DNA from: an uncultured bacterium
GTDB taxonomy: Bacteria; Cyanobacteriota; Vampirovibrionia; Gastranaerophilales; Gastranaerophilaceae
DNA: 64,000 nucleotides
Direction: 5' to 3'
NCBI GenBank assembly: GCA_949283255.1
Contig: CASDRS010000005.1
Span: 62,001-126,000, forward strand
This document shows, one piece after another, positions 63,034 to 64,000 of this stretch (its first letter is position 1; each line of letters starts with the position of its first letter). Position numbers and translations under genes: made by a program. The notes beneath the pieces were generated by a model, which saw nothing but the letters and a program-made list of their open reading frames with translations, ran no database searches and was not told where the DNA came from.

Positions 63034-63525
63034 TTATTTACTCTCCAACTTCTCTGTCGTATCTCTTTTTGACCGCTTTTCAATCTTCTTAAGCTGCTTT
63101 TCACGCATTTCTTCAGTCATCTTACAATCCTTAAGCAATCTGTTATAATATAACTTTTTCTCTTCAGGGTTAGTTATTTTCTCTGCTTCAGCAAGACCCT
63201 GTTCAAACTTTATTTTCTTATCATAATAGCTCTTATTCTTTAATTTTGTTGTCGAATGTACTATCATAGGAACCCCTATCGGGGCTGTTATAAGCAAATC
63301 TGTTAGAAAAATTCCAGTAGACAATTCTGCAATAGATTTTCCTCGCCCAAAATTTCTCGGATTTTGATATTTATAAGGAACATACTCTTCCCACTTTGGA
63401 GCTACAACCTCTTCTGTACATTCTTCCTTCACCACTGAATTATCAACAACATTTTCATCAGCAAAAACCATTCCTTGAGAAAGCAATAACCCAACTATTG
63501 ATACAATAACCATCACTCTATACAT
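63034..63525 (-). CDS. Small exported hypothetical protein
   Basis: 163 residues. Signal peptide (MYRVMVIVSIVGLLLSQGMVFA), then acidic N-terminus, a hydrophobic stretch STGIFLTDLLITAPIGVPMIVHST that may insert in the membrane, and a long Lys/Glu-rich charged helix. SD GAGGTG. No family recognised. Confidence 0.7.
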   Translation of the reverse strand: MYRVMVIVSIVGLLLSQGMVFADENVVDNSVVKEECTEEVVAPKWEEYVPYKYQNPRNFGRGKSIAELSTGIFLTDLLITAPIGVPMIVHSTTKLKNKSYYDKKIKFEQGLAEAEKITNPEEKKLYYNRLLKDCKMTEEMREKQLKKIEKRSKRDTTEKLESK

Positions 63526-63666
63526 AAAAACACCTCATTTAACCATCACCAATTCCATAATACAATAACTACAGCTAAATTTTTCCATTTTATAAAAATT
63601 TGTTTACTAATCTTCATCTGTCCGTATTTTGTAGCAAAAATTTACCTTCATCGGTTTTATAAATGT

Positions 63667-64000
63667 ATGCAAATCAGTACTTATAAATTTCTCATCTCTA
63701 ATCTCTCTTTTGGCAACAAATACAATAATGAAAAATCTGAACGGAATGCTGCAATATTGGAACATAGAAGAAGGGGAGCATCATTTACTCAAATAGCTGA
63801 ACGTTTTGGCATAAACAGAGATAGTGCTTGGACTATTGCAAAAACTCAAGAGGCTAAAGATGCTTATATTACATCCTCACTCACACCTGATTTTCACAAA
63901 AGAGTACAAGAAATAGCCAGTACTTTTGGCATTACGGATAACATCAAAGCATTAGAAAAAATTCTTATCACAAATCCATTTCTTATGAATTTCGATTTAG
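63667..64000 (+). CDS. Putative helix-turn-helix DNA-binding protein (3' end outside window)
   Basis: Open from ATG 63667 to the window end (111 codons). N-terminal MQISTYKFLISNLSFG, then a basic segment and an HTH-like FTQIAERFGINRDSAWTIAKTQE, followed by SSLTPDFHKRVQEIASTFGITDNIKALEKIL. The frame continues out of the window. SD is weak. Function unknown beyond DNA binding, which is inference. Confidence 0.55.
   Translation, partial: MQISTYKFLISNLSFGNKYNNEKSERNAAILEHRRRGASFTQIAERFGINRDSAWTIAKTQEAKDAYITSSLTPDFHKRVQEIASTFGITDNIKALEKILITNPFLMNFDL

Overview
The window (low GC, standard bacterial code) most likely comes from a gut-type Candidatus Gastranaerophilales / Melainabacteria (Vampirovibrionia) genome. 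This is inference from the gene set: a filamentous adhesin of the LktA type, the paired GGGtGRT protein and NifU-like Fe-S scaffold, an orphan OmpR-type regulator resembling cyanobacterial RpaB, MlaEF-type lipid transport genes without MlaD alongside, a DAP-aminotransferase-like enzyme with DapF, and several lineage-type proteins with no recognisable family. Taxonomy was not tested by any search.

Layout. 1-20.2 kb is mostly housekeeping: the end of an oligopeptide ABC permease, MgtC, a metzincin-type protease, a PLP aminotransferase, MlaF/MlaE, PanD, SpeD, a response regulator, PriA, a PC4-like protein, a SWI2/SNF2 ATPase, then ogt-dapF and the rpsF-ssb-X-rpsR operon, followed by membrane/secreted proteins of unknown role and a Skp-like chaperone. 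20.2-23.5 kb holds a 5'-truncated, frameshifted adhesin pseudogene.

23.68-47.57 kb reads as one Mu-like transposon of about 23.9 kb. Both ends start 5'-TGTAA, the flanks share ATTAAA, and inverted arrays of a transposase-site-like motif lie at the two ends. The right end encodes a MuA-like DDE transposase, a MuB-like ATPase, a DNA-binding-type accessory protein and two very small tyrosine recombinases. The rest is cargo: one compact leftward operon that starts with a catalytically dead tyrosine recombinase, continues through surface-glycan genes (GDPD-like, HAD, two nucleotidyltransferases, cupin, glycosyltransferases, FkbM methyltransferase, UDP-xylose pathway, two WavE-like proteins, an MsbA-like exporter) and ends in a Septu-like defence pair (ATPase + HNH nuclease). 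Immediately outside the left end lies the right end of a second, related element.

47.6-64 kb: tRNA-Ser(TGA), an intergenic region with two orphan terminators, a 1001-residue repeat protein, the GGGtGRT/Fe-S scaffold pair, trmFO, a HEPN-MNT toxin-antitoxin pair, aroC, a solute-binding lipoprotein, an intact LktA-type adhesin that carries a C-terminal PilZ-like domain, pckA, tRNA-Met(CAT) with tandem copies of its upstream region, a small secreted protein, and a partial HTH gene running off the end.

How they fit: the transposon moves a surface-glycan locus together with anti-phage genes, coupling envelope remodelling (which changes phage receptors) with intracellular defence. Start codons were chosen by Shine-Dalgarno (SD) position where several were possible.
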